DNA of 25,682 nucleotides from DAOVRL01 sp023128595 (GTDB lineage Bacteria; Planctomycetota; Phycisphaerae; Sedimentisphaerales; Anaerobacaceae): NCBI GenBank assembly GCA_030628155.1, contig DAOVRL010000049.1:1-25682 (forward strand), read 5' to 3'. The position numbers and the translations under genes are program-made. The number at the start of each line of letters is the position of its first letter. The first letter of the stretch is position 1. A model generated the notes under the pieces. It saw only the letters and a list, made by a program, of their open reading frames with translations. It did no database searches and had not been told where the DNA came from. Shown one piece after another: positions 1 to 7,967 of this stretch.

Positions 1-1
1 G

Positions 2-1297
2 AAGGGGTACGAGGCTGTTCCTCCGCCGCAGGTCAAGTGCTTTACGGAGTATCTTCGCGCATCGGGCTACTATTGCACAAACAATTCCAAGACCGACTAC
101 CAGTTCGCTCCGCCGTTCACTGCGTGGGACCAGAGCAGTAAGAGGGCCCACTGGCGCAACCGGCCTGAAGGCTCGGCATTTTTCAGCGTCATCAATCTGA
201 CAGTCTCGCACGAGAGCCGAAGCTGGCCCAAGAAAGGCGAGAAGCTCGTTCACGACCCCGGCAAAGCGCCACTGCCTCCGTATTGGCCCGATACGCCGAT
301 GGTTCGGGAGAACCTCGCGCGGTATTACGACAATGTAACGAAAATGGACCAGCAGGCGGGGGAGATTCTTCGGCAGCTCGAGGAAGATGGGCTGGCCGAG
401 AAGACGGTGGTGTTTTTCTGGGGCGACCATGGCCGGGGACTGCCGCGGCACAAGCGCTGGGTCTATGATTCGGGGATCCACGTGCCGCTGATTATTCGCT
501 GGCCGGGCCGGATCAAAGGCGGCGAGGTCTGTGAGGACTTAGTCAGTTGTGTGGACTTTGCCCCTACGGTTCTGAGCATCGCCGGCGCGGCAATTCCGGC
601 GTATATGCAGGGCAGAGCTTTTCTGGGTGAGCAGAAGGGCAAGACGAGAGAGTACATTTTTGCCGGGCGAGAGCGTATGGACAAAACAAGCGACGATCAT
701 ATTCGATGCGTTCGTGACAGGCGGCACAAATACATTCGCAATTTCATGCCGGAAAAGCCTTACGCCCAGCCCATTCCTTACCGCGACAAGATGCCGATTA
801 TGAAGGAGTGGCGCAGGCTCAACGCCGAGGGCAAACTTACGGGGCCGCAGAGACTATTCTTCCGAGAGACCAAACCGGCCGAGGAGCTTTATGACATTGT
901 TAGCGACCCGCACGAGATAAACAACCTGGCCGAGTCGCCCGCACATCGAGAGGTGCTCGAGCGGATGCGGGGTGTTCTGGCCGGGTGGATAAAGAAGACG
1001 GGCGATCTTGGCGGGGTCCCGGAAGATGAGCTTATCGAGCGGATGTGGCCCGGGCGAAAGCAGCCTGTTACGGCTGCGCCTGCCATCGAGACGACCGCCG
1101 CCTCAGACAGCGAAGTAACTGTGCGAATTACGTGCGCCACCGAAGGCGCGTCGATCGGGTACCATCTCGGCAGTGACGGGCGCTGGCTGCTTTACACGGA
1201 GCCGGTCCGGGTAGCCGTCGGCAGCGAAGTCTGGGCGAGGGCTGTCCGTATCGGGTACAAGCCAAGCGGCGAGGTCCGCAAAATCGTGGGGCCTTAG
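2..1297 (+). CDS. Sulfatase, S1 family, 5' end outside window
   Basis: Hydrolyses sulfate esters or N-sulfate groups on polysaccharides, probably in the periplasm or outside the cell. The frame is open from the first bases of the window (431 residues seen), so the start, export signal and the Cys-x-Pro-Ser-Arg formylglycine site lie upstream. The visible part begins with a segment typical of heparan N-sulfatase-like S1 enzymes (GYYCTNNSKTDYQF), then has the metal-site motif FFWGDHGRGLPRHKRW with its conserved Asp and Lys, and the usual late motif PAEELYDIVSDPHEINNLAE. The last 70 residues (VTVRITCATEGASIGYH, then YKPSGEVRKI) resemble the chitobiase C-terminal-like beta domain (CHB_HEX_C type) often appended to planctomycete hydrolases. 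The next sulfatase starts 55 bases downstream on the same strand, so the two are probably co-transcribed. The exact substrate cannot be read from the sequence. Confidence 0.93.
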   Translation, partial: KGYEAVPPPQVKCFTEYLRASGYYCTNNSKTDYQFAPPFTAWDQSSKRAHWRNRPEGSAFFSVINLTVSHESRSWPKKGEKLVHDPGKAPLPPYWPDTPMVRENLARYYDNVTKMDQQAGEILRQLEEDGLAEKTVVFFWGDHGRGLPRHKRWVYDSGIHVPLIIRWPGRIKGGEVCEDLVSCVDFAPTVLSIAGAAIPAYMQGRAFLGEQKGKTREYIFAGRERMDKTSDDHIRCVRDRRHKYIRNFMPEKPYAQPIPYRDKMPIMKEWRRLNAEGKLTGPQRLFFRETKPAEELYDIVSDPHEINNLAESPAHREVLERMRGVLAGWIKKTGDLGGVPEDELIERMWPGRKQPVTAAPAIETTAASDSEVTVRITCATEGASIGYHLGSDGRWLLYTEPVRVAVGSEVWARAVRIGYKPSGEVRKIVGP

Positions 1298-1352
1298 GGA
1301 TGCGGTGAAGTTTGGCCAAAACAAAGTGAAACGTGAATAGGAGAAAAAGAAC

Positions 1353-2837
1353 ATGAATACGCATTGCTGCGCACGGCGTGATTTTTTGAAGGGGGTAGGT
1401 TTAGGGATAGGGTCGCTGGTTTTTTCCGGGTGCACGGGTGCTTCCGAGCTACCGGGCGGCGGTAGAAGTGCGAAGAAGCGGCCGAATATTCTTTTTTGCA
1501 TTGCGGACGACTGGTCGTGGCCTCATGCGAGTATCGCGGGGGACAAGGTCGTCAAGACGCCGACGTTCGATCGCGTTGCGCGTGAGGGTGTGCTGTTCGA
1601 GAACGCGTTTGTTTCGGCCCCGTCGTGTACGCCGTCGCGCGGCGCCATCGTGACGGGACAGCGGCACTGGCGTCTGGAGCAGGGCGGCAACCTCTGGAGC
1701 ACTCTGCCGGCCAAATTCACCGTATATCCGGATTTGCTGGAAGAGGCCGGTTATCACATCGGCTTTACGCGGAAGGGCTGGGGGCCGGGGCGCGATGAGC
1801 CTGGCGGACGGACGCGGAACCCCGCGGGGCCGAGGTTCAAGGATTTTGCGAAGTTTCTCGAGTCCCGGCCGGAAGGCGCTGCGTTTTGCTTTTGGTTCGG
1901 CAGCTTCGACCCGCACAGGGGCTATAAGTGGCAATCGGGCGTGGCAAGCGGGATGAAGATCGAGGACGTTGAAGTGCCGGCGTGCCTGGCGGACAGCGAG
2001 CAGGTCCGCACGGATATCTGTGACTATTACTGGGAAGTGCAGCGCTTCGATAGGGAAGTGGGCGAACTATTGGCGGTTCTGGAAGAAAAGGGCGAGCTGG
2101 ATAATACTCTGGTTGTGATAACGGGCGACAATGGTCTGCCGTTTCCGCGGTGCAAGAGCAATCTCTATGATCGGGGCACGAATGTTCCGCTTGCGGCTCG
2201 CTGGCCCGCAAGGGTCAAGGGCGGGCGCGTGGTCGAGGATTTTATCAGCCTGTCGGATTTGGCTCCGACGTTCCTGGCCGCGGCGGGATTGAGGCCGACG
2301 GCGGATATGACGGGGCGGAGCTTTCTGGATGTTTTGACTTCGGGCAAGTCGGGGCGTGTTGACGCCAGGCGCGATAAGGTCTTTACCGGGATGGAGCGGC
2401 ACACTACTCGGCGAGCGGGAGGCGTGGGCTATCCGATGCGGGCGATACGGACGCACGATTATCTCTACATTCGCAACTTCAAACCCGACCGCTGGCCCGC
2501 CGGCGACCCGGAAGGTTACGGTGACATCGACGGCTCACCCTCCAAGACCTACATGATGGAACACCGCAACGAGCCGAAGGTCAAGAGGCTGTTTGAGCTG
2601 GCCTTTGGGAAGCGACCTGCCGAGGAGCTTTACGACCTGCGCAAAGACCCGGACCAGTTGAACAATGTTGCGGACAAACCGCAGTACGCCAGGGCAAAAA
2701 AGAAACTCTCCGCCGCTTTGATGGCTGAACTCAAGGCGACTAAGGACCCGCGCGTTGTGGGCGGTGCAGAGGCATTCGACAAGTATCCCTACTATGGCAG
2801 CGGCTACAAGCCAAAGCCCAGCGGCGCCAAACGTTGA
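1353..2837 (+). CDS. Exported sulfatase, S1 family (heparan N-sulfatase-like)
   Basis: A complete 494-residue sulfatase. The N-terminus carries a twin-arginine motif (ARRDFLKGVG, residues 7-16) and a hydrophobic stretch ending FSGC, so Cys27 may be lipidated after Tat export; the lipobox is imperfect (Phe at -3). Metal-binding Asp pair at 52-53 (CIADDWSW), formylglycine signature C92-T-P-S-R96, DPH at 186-188, GDNG at 258-261 and a Lys at 268 are all present, so the active site looks intact. The C-terminal motif PAEELYDLRKDPDQLNNVAD is typical of the family. An AGGAG site lies nine bases before the ATG. It is paralogous to the preceding partial sulfatase and probably forms an operon with it for desulfating a complex glycan. 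S1_8-like by eye; substrate unknown. Confidence 0.95.
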   Translation: MNTHCCARRDFLKGVGLGIGSLVFSGCTGASELPGGGRSAKKRPNILFCIADDWSWPHASIAGDKVVKTPTFDRVAREGVLFENAFVSAPSCTPSRGAIVTGQRHWRLEQGGNLWSTLPAKFTVYPDLLEEAGYHIGFTRKGWGPGRDEPGGRTRNPAGPRFKDFAKFLESRPEGAAFCFWFGSFDPHRGYKWQSGVASGMKIEDVEVPACLADSEQVRTDICDYYWEVQRFDREVGELLAVLEEKGELDNTLVVITGDNGLPFPRCKSNLYDRGTNVPLAARWPARVKGGRVVEDFISLSDLAPTFLAAAGLRPTADMTGRSFLDVLTSGKSGRVDARRDKVFTGMERHTTRRAGGVGYPMRAIRTHDYLYIRNFKPDRWPAGDPEGYGDIDGSPSKTYMMEHRNEPKVKRLFELAFGKRPAEELYDLRKDPDQLNNVADKPQYARAKKKLSAALMAELKATKDPRVVGGAEAFDKYPYYGSGYKPKPSGAKR

Positions 2838-2873
2838 TTTAAGGGTACCCGAGCAATCGCGAGCGCAGAAAGA

Positions 2874-2896
2874 AGCCGGGCTGACAAAGCCCGGCT
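2874..2896. terminator. Hairpin between convergent operons
   Basis: A perfect 9-bp stem AGCCGGGCT/AGCCCGGCT with a 5-base loop sits between the convergent sulfatase and anti-sigma genes. On the minus strand it is followed by TCTTTCTGC, a weak U-rich tail; on the plus strand there is no U tract. It probably stops transcription from one or both sides. Confidence 0.7.
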
Positions 2897-2930
2897 GCGA
2901 TCTCGCCGGTGCTGAACGTGAGCGGCCCAT

Positions 2931-4223
2931 TTATTCGGGTAAATCCTCCGGCGCCACGTCCTTGACACTCAAATCGCCGTAGATAACGCGGTAAGTCTCG
3001 GAGTCTTTCGGCTGATACCAGAATATCGCCTTATCAGCATCGCCGAGTTTGACGCCTTTACCGGCATAGTGATATTTGCCATCGGTTTCTAATAATTGGA
3101 GGAAGAACATTCCTCGTGGAAGTGTCATCCCCAGTTTCCCTGCTTCTTCCTCCGGGAGGCCCGATTGAGCAAGCTTTTCTCCAATCAGAGGCATTTGTTT
3201 CATATAATTTTCCGTCCCTACAGCCTCCGGAAACTTGCCGTCCAGCAGGACCTCGGCCCATATACGCAGGCTCTCAATAAAGTCTTCCTCGGTGCCTTTC
3301 GTGAAGTCGACTTCGGTCTCCTCTAACGTATACCCCTTTGGCCTGTCCATACTAACCAGAGAGTCCTCTATCGGCTCATCAAACTTGAAATTCTTCAAAA
3401 TAACAAATAACTGTCCTAATCGAAGTTCTACTCGTATCGGAACAGCCGTTTTAGGGTCGGCCCAGATCTTCACTTCGTCATTTGGGCCTGCAAATCCGAT
3501 AGCTTTTCGTCCATCAAATTCCTGCTCGCCAAGCTCTTTAACATCAGGACTATCTTTTAACTCCATAAGGACCTTCCGGACAAACTCTATGTAGCTTTTC
3601 GTTCGTTCCTGAAGTTGGCCTTTTATATCAACATACACCGCTGTTTTGTCTCCGGCTTGGAGTACTAACATTTTTCCATTCTCCAGGTCAAGAATTTGGG
3701 TCATGCCCTCGATGTTCGATATGGTCCTTCTGATTCGTGAATCCACAACTATCTCGTGCATGACCGGGCTTGTTTCTTCGTCGCCTATAATGAGGTCGAA
3801 AATCACGGTCCGCGCATTGAGGATAGGTTCGATGACATCGGCAAAGGTCACTCCGGAACCACCTATCTGATGTATTCCGACAAGCACCGCAATAATTATC
3901 ACCGCAGCAGCGGCCATTCTTGTAATGGGACTTTTCATAAATTTTCTCCTAACCGCAAGGCTCTCGGTCGCAGTAGCGGCGGCCTCTTTGAGCTTAGCGT
4001 TCTGTTGGCGAATAATTTGGTTCATAACGTTGTTTTCAAAGTTGGTTTGCGCCAGGGCCTTGCCGTTTTTGGCGAGGCGGTCGTGAAGATCGTTCAGGGC
4101 TTTGAGTTCGGCCCGACAGGCGGGGCAGGCTTTAAGATGCGAAGTGACGGTCTGCTTTTGCGGCTCGGGCAGGAGTCCTTCGACGTAAGCAACCAAAAAC
4201 TCTTTACAATCTGCGCATTTCAT
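2931..4223 (-). CDS. Anti-sigma factor, zf-HC2 type, with LolA/RseB-like outer domain
   Basis: Likely binds and holds the ECF sigma factor encoded just upstream and releases it on an envelope signal. Residues 3-36 carry the zinc-binding anti-sigma pattern C3-x2-C6 and H29-x3-C33-x2-C36. A helical linker follows, then a single membrane segment at about 102-120 preceded by FMKSPITR. The roughly 310 outer residues start with a beta-rich part (VIFDLIIGDEETSPVMHEIV, then VKIWADPKTAVPIRVEL) that resembles LolA/MucB-RseB-type sensor folds, and end in a more helical part (about residues 300-430) I do not recognise. The start codon overlaps the sigma stop codon (ATGA), with GAGGT six bases before it, so the two are translationally coupled. 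The sensor-fold assignment is an inference from the pattern, not a match I could test. Confidence 0.85.
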   Translation of the reverse strand: MKCADCKEFLVAYVEGLLPEPQKQTVTSHLKACPACRAELKALNDLHDRLAKNGKALAQTNFENNVMNQIIRQQNAKLKEAAATATESLAVRRKFMKSPITRMAAAAVIIIAVLVGIHQIGGSGVTFADVIEPILNARTVIFDLIIGDEETSPVMHEIVVDSRIRRTISNIEGMTQILDLENGKMLVLQAGDKTAVYVDIKGQLQERTKSYIEFVRKVLMELKDSPDVKELGEQEFDGRKAIGFAGPNDEVKIWADPKTAVPIRVELRLGQLFVILKNFKFDEPIEDSLVSMDRPKGYTLEETEVDFTKGTEEDFIESLRIWAEVLLDGKFPEAVGTENYMKQMPLIGEKLAQSGLPEEEAGKLGMTLPRGMFFLQLLETDGKYHYAGKGVKLGDADKAIFWYQPKDSETYRVIYGDLSVKDVAPEDLPE

Positions 4224-4768
4224 TGTGACACCTCATTAACTTGCCTCTGCTTTTGCTGCTGGAGAGAGTCTCGCAGCATGGCATAGGCCCGCGATAATGT
4301 TTTCGTAACCGTACCGATCGGCATATCAAGCTGCTGAGCAACCTGGGTGCAGGAGTGGCCGCCGTAGTATCGCAGGAGGATAACTCTCCTGTACGCGTCA
4401 GGCAGCTCAGCAATTGCCCCTTCGAGAACGTAATCCTGTGAGAGATCGGGGCTCGGCGCCTGTTCGGAAAACGAGCGAATCGCTTCCCGCTGTCGCCGCA
4501 CCTGTTCCTTTCGCACGTGCTCCTTGGCAACGCGGTCCGCGATGCCGAGCAGCCACGCAAGAAAGGAATCGGGGCTCTTGAGCTTACTCATGTTGAAGTA
4601 AGCCCGAACAAGCGACTCCTGGGAGGCCTCTTCGGCCTTGTCGCGGCTGCCCAGCTTTCCTGCAAGATGGGCAAGCAAAAGGGCCTGATAGCGCCGCACA
4701 AGATAACGAAAGTCATCCGGATGACCGTCAAGGCAACGCTCAATGTAGTAACTATCAACCTCAGACAT
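4220..4768 (-). CDS. ECF (extracytoplasmic function) RNA polymerase sigma factor
   Basis: A 182-residue sigma-70 family protein with only regions 2 and 4. Region 2 spans about residues 13-90, including DKAEEASQESLVRAYFNM (43-60), the core-binding and -10 recognition part. Region 4 spans about 115-170, with ELPDAYRRVILLRYYGG and the helix-turn-helix TQVAQQLDMPIGTVTKTLSR that reads the -35 element. It overlaps the zf-HC2 anti-sigma gene by four bases, the standard sigma/anti-sigma arrangement. A GAGGT ribosome site lies six bases before the ATG. Length and domain content are normal for ECF factors. Target genes are unknown; the nearby sulfatases are plausible but untested. Confidence 0.95.
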   Translation of the reverse strand: MSEVDSYYIERCLDGHPDDFRYLVRRYQALLLAHLAGKLGSRDKAEEASQESLVRAYFNMSKLKSPDSFLAWLLGIADRVAKEHVRKEQVRRQREAIRSFSEQAPSPDLSQDYVLEGAIAELPDAYRRVILLRYYGGHSCTQVAQQLDMPIGTVTKTLSRAYAMLRDSLQQQKQRQVNEVSQ

Positions 4769-4805
4769 CTTAGCACCTCAAAAACCTCACAGGATTCGTG
4801 TTCTC

Positions 4806-4848
4806 ATTATATAGTGCGGGATTGAGCGATTTTGCGACAAAAAAAATC
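4806..4848 (-). promoter_or_regulatory. Promoter region of the first ECF sigma operon
   Basis: On the minus strand a perfect TATAAT (4811-4806) lies about 37 bases before the sigma start codon. Upstream at 4848-4838 is a GA-T8-G tract. The same 11-base tract occurs upstream of the second ECF sigma gene (7616-7606). No good -35 element at normal spacing is seen, so the T tract may be an upstream activating or curved element. Confidence 0.5.
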
Positions 4849-4962
4849 AGAAGTCGGAAGAAATGCCCTAAAAACGCGCAGAAACGACCGGAATAGGCTA
4901 AAATGCCCGTTTTTTCCCAAGCCAAGAGACCGCAAAAAGCGCATAGAAAACGCCGAGCAGGA

Positions 4963-4984
4963 CAGCCTGGCCTTGCCAAGGCTG
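4963..4984 (-). terminator. Hairpin downstream of the discoidin operon
   Basis: On the minus strand CAGCCTTGGC and GCCAGGCTG pair to nine base pairs with one bulged T and a three-base loop, about 50 bases after the stop codon of the last discoidin gene. No clean U tract follows. It is a candidate terminator. Confidence 0.45.
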
Positions 4985-5035
4985 CCTTGCGCAGCGCGGG
5001 GTACACTTGCTTGCGAAATAGGCTATGATGGGCGG

Positions 5036-5956
5036 CTATTCTGCGGGTTTGCCGTAAACCTCTACTTCGATGTAGTGGTTCATGCCGTTGCTGGTGCTAC
5101 CGGCGCTGTGAAGCCGGACATAGCGGGCCTGTATGCCTTTTGCATCGATTAGTTTGCCCTCGTATGTTTCGCCATAGTGCATATCCCTGCCGACGCCCAG
5201 GCCGATTGAATTGTCGATATCATTGTTGAAAATGGTTCGGACGTTCTCGATAAAATCGCGATCGTCGGCAACCTGCACCGCGACGTCAAAATACACCACC
5301 GGCTGTTTGTGATAGTGCCATATTACGACGGCGTATATGTTGTGGCCGGATTCGAGGTCGATAGTGACGTGCTGGGCGAACGGGCCTAACTCGACGTAGC
5401 TGCCGTCGGCGGTTTCCTTGTCGCCGTCGGTGATCATTTCGATCTCTCCGATTATAGTCTCTTCGTCGGTGCTGGAAACCGGTTTGCCGAGTGCGACGTT
5501 TTTCGTTCCAACAGGCGCCAGGAACGGCGGACGCTTCTTGTCCGACGCCTTTTCGAGATTGGGCACACGGTGATCCTCCAGCGTACCGCCCTGCACGGGC
5601 ATAGGCAGTTCGATATCGACAGGCGCCAGTTCGGGGTCTTGCTGGTGCTGCGGCGTGGCCATCGGGTTCGGTGAGTCGGCGGTCGGGGTGGTTGAACCGC
5701 CCGATCCTAAACGTTGGATGCCAATGATCGTCACGATAATGAGGACGGCTGCTGCTGCGAGTGCGGCGGTGAGTTTTGTAAGTGGGCTTTTCATAATTGT
5801 TCTCCCTATGTTTTGCCAGGAGGCTCGTCTGTAGGCGGTTCGGTTGAAGGCCAAAAGCATCTGCCAGCGCAGTTTAGCCTTATGGGCCGGGTCTGGTTCG
5901 CTATCGATACCGACCCGGTGGATTAGCTCTTCGAGATTGCAATTGGCCTTGGACAT
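5036..5956 (-). CDS. Membrane-anchored discoidin-domain protein, candidate anti-sigma/sensor (copy 1)
   Basis: A 306-residue single-pass protein. The N-terminal 60 residues are probably cytoplasmic and contain a segment PDPAHKAKLRWQMLLAFN (21-38). The membrane helix is about 61-80, preceded by IMKSPLTKL. After a Pro/Thr-rich linker, residues 153-303 look like an F5/8 type C (discoidin, CBM32-like) domain: it starts NVALGKPVSSTD, has ITDGDKETADGSYVELG, and ends ARYVRLHSAGSTSNGMNHY followed by EVYG. Such domains commonly bind sugars. It is the third gene of an operon led by an ECF sigma factor and is a close paralogue of the gene before it. The N-terminal part is not a zf-HC2 domain and I recognise no known anti-sigma fold, so an anti-sigma role is inferred from position, topology and the shared juxtamembrane motif. 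Confidence 0.8.
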   Translation of the reverse strand: MSKANCNLEELIHRVGIDSEPDPAHKAKLRWQMLLAFNRTAYRRASWQNIGRTIMKSPLTKLTAALAAAAVLIIVTIIGIQRLGSGGSTTPTADSPNPMATPQHQQDPELAPVDIELPMPVQGGTLEDHRVPNLEKASDKKRPPFLAPVGTKNVALGKPVSSTDEETIIGEIEMITDGDKETADGSYVELGPFAQHVTIDLESGHNIYAVVIWHYHKQPVVYFDVAVQVADDRDFIENVRTIFNNDIDNSIGLGVGRDMHYGETYEGKLIDAKGIQARYVRLHSAGSTSNGMNHYIEVEVYGKPAE

Positions 5957-6018
5957 TTTCTGTTTTCCTGACCATATCTTGGTGCAGGGCTGGTTTACAA
6001 AGAGCCTTTTCTGCGGCT

Positions 6019-6978
6019 TTATTCTGCCGGTTTGCCGTAAACCGCGACTTCGATGTAGTGGTTCAAGTCGTTGCTGGTGTTACCCCTGCTGTAAAGCCGG
6101 ACATACCGGGCCTTGACGCCCCTGGCGTTGATGAGCTTGCCCTCGTTCGTCTCGGTGTAGTGCATATCCTTGCCGACACCCTGGCCGATTGAATTGTCGA
6201 TGTCATTGTTGAATAGGGTCCGGACGTTCGTTATGAAATCAGGGTCGTCGGCCACCTGCACTACGACGTCATAATAAACGCGGACCTGCTTGTGGTAATG
6301 CCAGACCACAACGGCGTATATATTATGCGCCGCCTCGAGGTCGATAGTAATATTCTGGTCGAACGGGCCTAACTCAACATAGCTGCCGTCGGCGGCCTCT
6401 TTGTCGCCGTCGGTGATCATATCGATCTCGCCGATGATGGGCTCTTCGTCACTGCTGGAGACCGGTTTTCCCACCGCGACGTTTATCGTTCCGACGGGCG
6501 CCAGGAACGGCGGACGCGGCTTGCCGAGAGGTTTTTCGAGGTTTTCCACCCGTGCAGGCTGTGGCGTTCCAAAAAACATCGGCTTGGGCAGCTCGAGCTT
6601 GATCGGGACCAGTTCGTCGGGCGTGCCTCTGTGGACGGGCCCGGCTGTGCCTTTGTGGAGCGGGGCGGATGTGCCGGTTTTATCTTTTACGTCATCGACC
6701 GCGACTAAGTTGGTATTGTCCGGAGTGATCAGTTCATAAGCGCCAATTGCTGCTGCTATCAGTATCGCTGCTGCTGCTGCGAGTTTTAGAAACGGACTTT
6801 TGGTAATCGTTCTGCCTCGACTTTGAGCAACGGTTGTCCGGTCCGGGGATTGTCTTGTGGTTTCGTTGAAGACAGAGAGCATCTGCCGGCGCAGTTTTTC
6901 GCGGTGCCCGGGATTCGGCTTATCGTCGATATTGAGCCGACCAACAGTTTTCTCGAAATCGGCCTCGTCTTTGAACAT
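6019..6978 (-). CDS. Membrane-anchored discoidin-domain protein, candidate anti-sigma/sensor (copy 2)
   Basis: A 319-residue paralogue of the downstream gene with the same layout: cytoplasmic N-terminus with PNPGHREKLRRQMLSVFNE (21-39), ITKSPFLKL before a membrane helix at about 64-81, a Pro/Thr/Gly-rich linker containing a short repeat (APLHKGTAG, GPVHRGTPD), and a discoidin-like domain from about 166 to the end (NVAVGKPVSSSDEEP onward). I start it at the ATG at 6978: GGTGGAG lies at a good distance before it and the sigma stop codon is only one base upstream. A GTG five codons earlier would overlap the sigma gene. Likely partner or regulator of the sigma factor just upstream; ligand unknown but carbohydrate is the usual ligand class for this fold. 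Confidence 0.82.
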   Translation of the reverse strand: MFKDEADFEKTVGRLNIDDKPNPGHREKLRRQMLSVFNETTRQSPDRTTVAQSRGRTITKSPFLKLAAAAAILIAAAIGAYELITPDNTNLVAVDDVKDKTGTSAPLHKGTAGPVHRGTPDELVPIKLELPKPMFFGTPQPARVENLEKPLGKPRPPFLAPVGTINVAVGKPVSSSDEEPIIGEIDMITDGDKEAADGSYVELGPFDQNITIDLEAAHNIYAVVVWHYHKQVRVYYDVVVQVADDPDFITNVRTLFNNDIDNSIGQGVGKDMHYTETNEGKLINARGVKARYVRLYSRGNTSNDLNHYIEVAVYGKPAE

Positions 6979-6979
6979 T

Positions 6980-7546
6980 TTATGTTTCTCCACCGAGAGA
7001 GTTTTGTAAGTGTTTTCGCAGCTTGTTTAGAATCCTGTGCAGCGTCACGCGCGCCGTTGATTGCGTAATGTCCAAAACTCGCGCTATCTGTTCGAACGGG
7101 AGGTTTTCAAAGAACCTCAACGTAATGATGGTTTGGTGTTGGGGCTTTAGTTTCAAGATAGCCGCGTAAAGCGTTGGCCAGTCGAGCTCGGACGAGTCGT
7201 CCGCCCGGGTGGTCGAAGCTGGCATCGACCTGGCGGCCTTGGCGAGCAGCCTTTTGCGTCGCGACGATTTTCTTATGTAGGCGTTGGCCTGGTTGACGGC
7301 TATGGTATAGAGCCAGTTTCTAAAGTCCTGGTCCGTTCGGCCTCTGAAGTCGCGAATCCTGCGCGCCACTTCGAGAAAGACCGTTGAGGTTACGTCTTCG
7401 GCGATTTCCTTGTAAAAGAGCCGGTGTACGCAAAATCGAAAGATCCGCTCGTAGTACATTTCGTACAGCCTGCCCAGGGCATCGGCATCGGTTCGGGCCC
7501 TTTGCACCAAATCGTCGTCCTCAGTTTGCCTAACAGTTTTTGCCAT
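6980..7546 (-). CDS. ECF RNA polymerase sigma factor
   Basis: An ECF sigma factor of 188 residues. Region 2 runs from about 23 to 95 (LGRLYEMYYERIFRFCVHRL, EIAEDVTSTVFLEVARR, DFRNWLYTIAVNQANAYIRK) and region 4 from about 125 to 182 with the helix-turn-helix FEQIARVLDITQSTARVTLH. The open frame extends 112 codons further upstream, but that extension is made of repeat-rich intergenic sequence and has no protein character, so I start at MAKTVRQTEDDD; an ATG four codons earlier (7558) is possible. It is the first gene of an operon with the two discoidin membrane proteins, the next start lying one base after its stop codon. Confidence 0.93.
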   Translation of the reverse strand: MAKTVRQTEDDDLVQRARTDADALGRLYEMYYERIFRFCVHRLFYKEIAEDVTSTVFLEVARRIRDFRGRTDQDFRNWLYTIAVNQANAYIRKSSRRKRLLAKAARSMPASTTRADDSSELDWPTLYAAILKLKPQHQTIITLRFFENLPFEQIARVLDITQSTARVTLHRILNKLRKHLQNSLGGET

Positions 7547-7967
7547 TGCACCAACCATCGTTACAGATATGATTGCGCGGATGGCGGTTATGTTACACGA
7601 TGGGGCAAAAAAAATCCTGTAAAATGCGGTTTTTGGATTTGAACCACAGACACCTCGGGCACAAGTTTGACAGATTGACACAGATTTAGAGCGGAGAGTC
7701 GAGATTGCCACGGCCCGCAAGGGGCCTCCTAAGAAAATAGCCGGTTCTTGTAGTGTAAGGGTTGAGATTGCCGCAGTCGCTGCGCTCCTTCGCAATGACA
7801 TATTTGGGCTATTTTCTCCTATATGCATCCTGAGAATCAGGTGAGGTGCTCGCAATGATAACGGCGGGCAACAACGTATCAAATGCCGTGTACTACCAGA
7901 GGTTTGGTTACGCGCGTAGTCGTGGCCGGCTAAGTATCAGAGCCGAGCGACGCTGAGGCGGCTGTGA
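7547..7967. repeat. Intergenic region with dispersed-repeat fragments
   Basis: About 420 bases without a gene. Nearest the sigma gene is a GA-T8-G tract (minus strand, 7616-7606) shared with the other ECF operon. From 7700 to 7860 the sequence is mosaic repeat: GAGATTGCC occurs twice (about 7701 and 7764), the second continuing into CGCAGTCGCTGCGCTCCTTC, and an 11-bp inverted pair AGAAAATAGCC (7732-7742) / GGCTATTTTCT (7807-7817) brackets it. This style of sequence is typical of dispersed non-coding repeats in many bacterial genomes. No convincing gene is present. Confidence 0.6.

Noticed and set aside
1103..2456. Several 120-160 codon minus-strand frames opposite the sulfatases
   Set aside because: Arg/Pro/Ala-rich shadows of GC-rich coding sequence; the plus-strand frame carries complete catalytic motifs.
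3756..4286. 176-codon plus-strand frame opposite the anti-sigma gene
   Set aside because: Fully antisense to a well-supported gene, low-complexity translation, no ribosome site or family resemblance.
7547..7882. 112-codon N-terminal extension of the second ECF sigma factor
   Set aside because: It reads through repeat-rich intergenic DNA and has no protein-like pattern; ECF factors start close to region 2.
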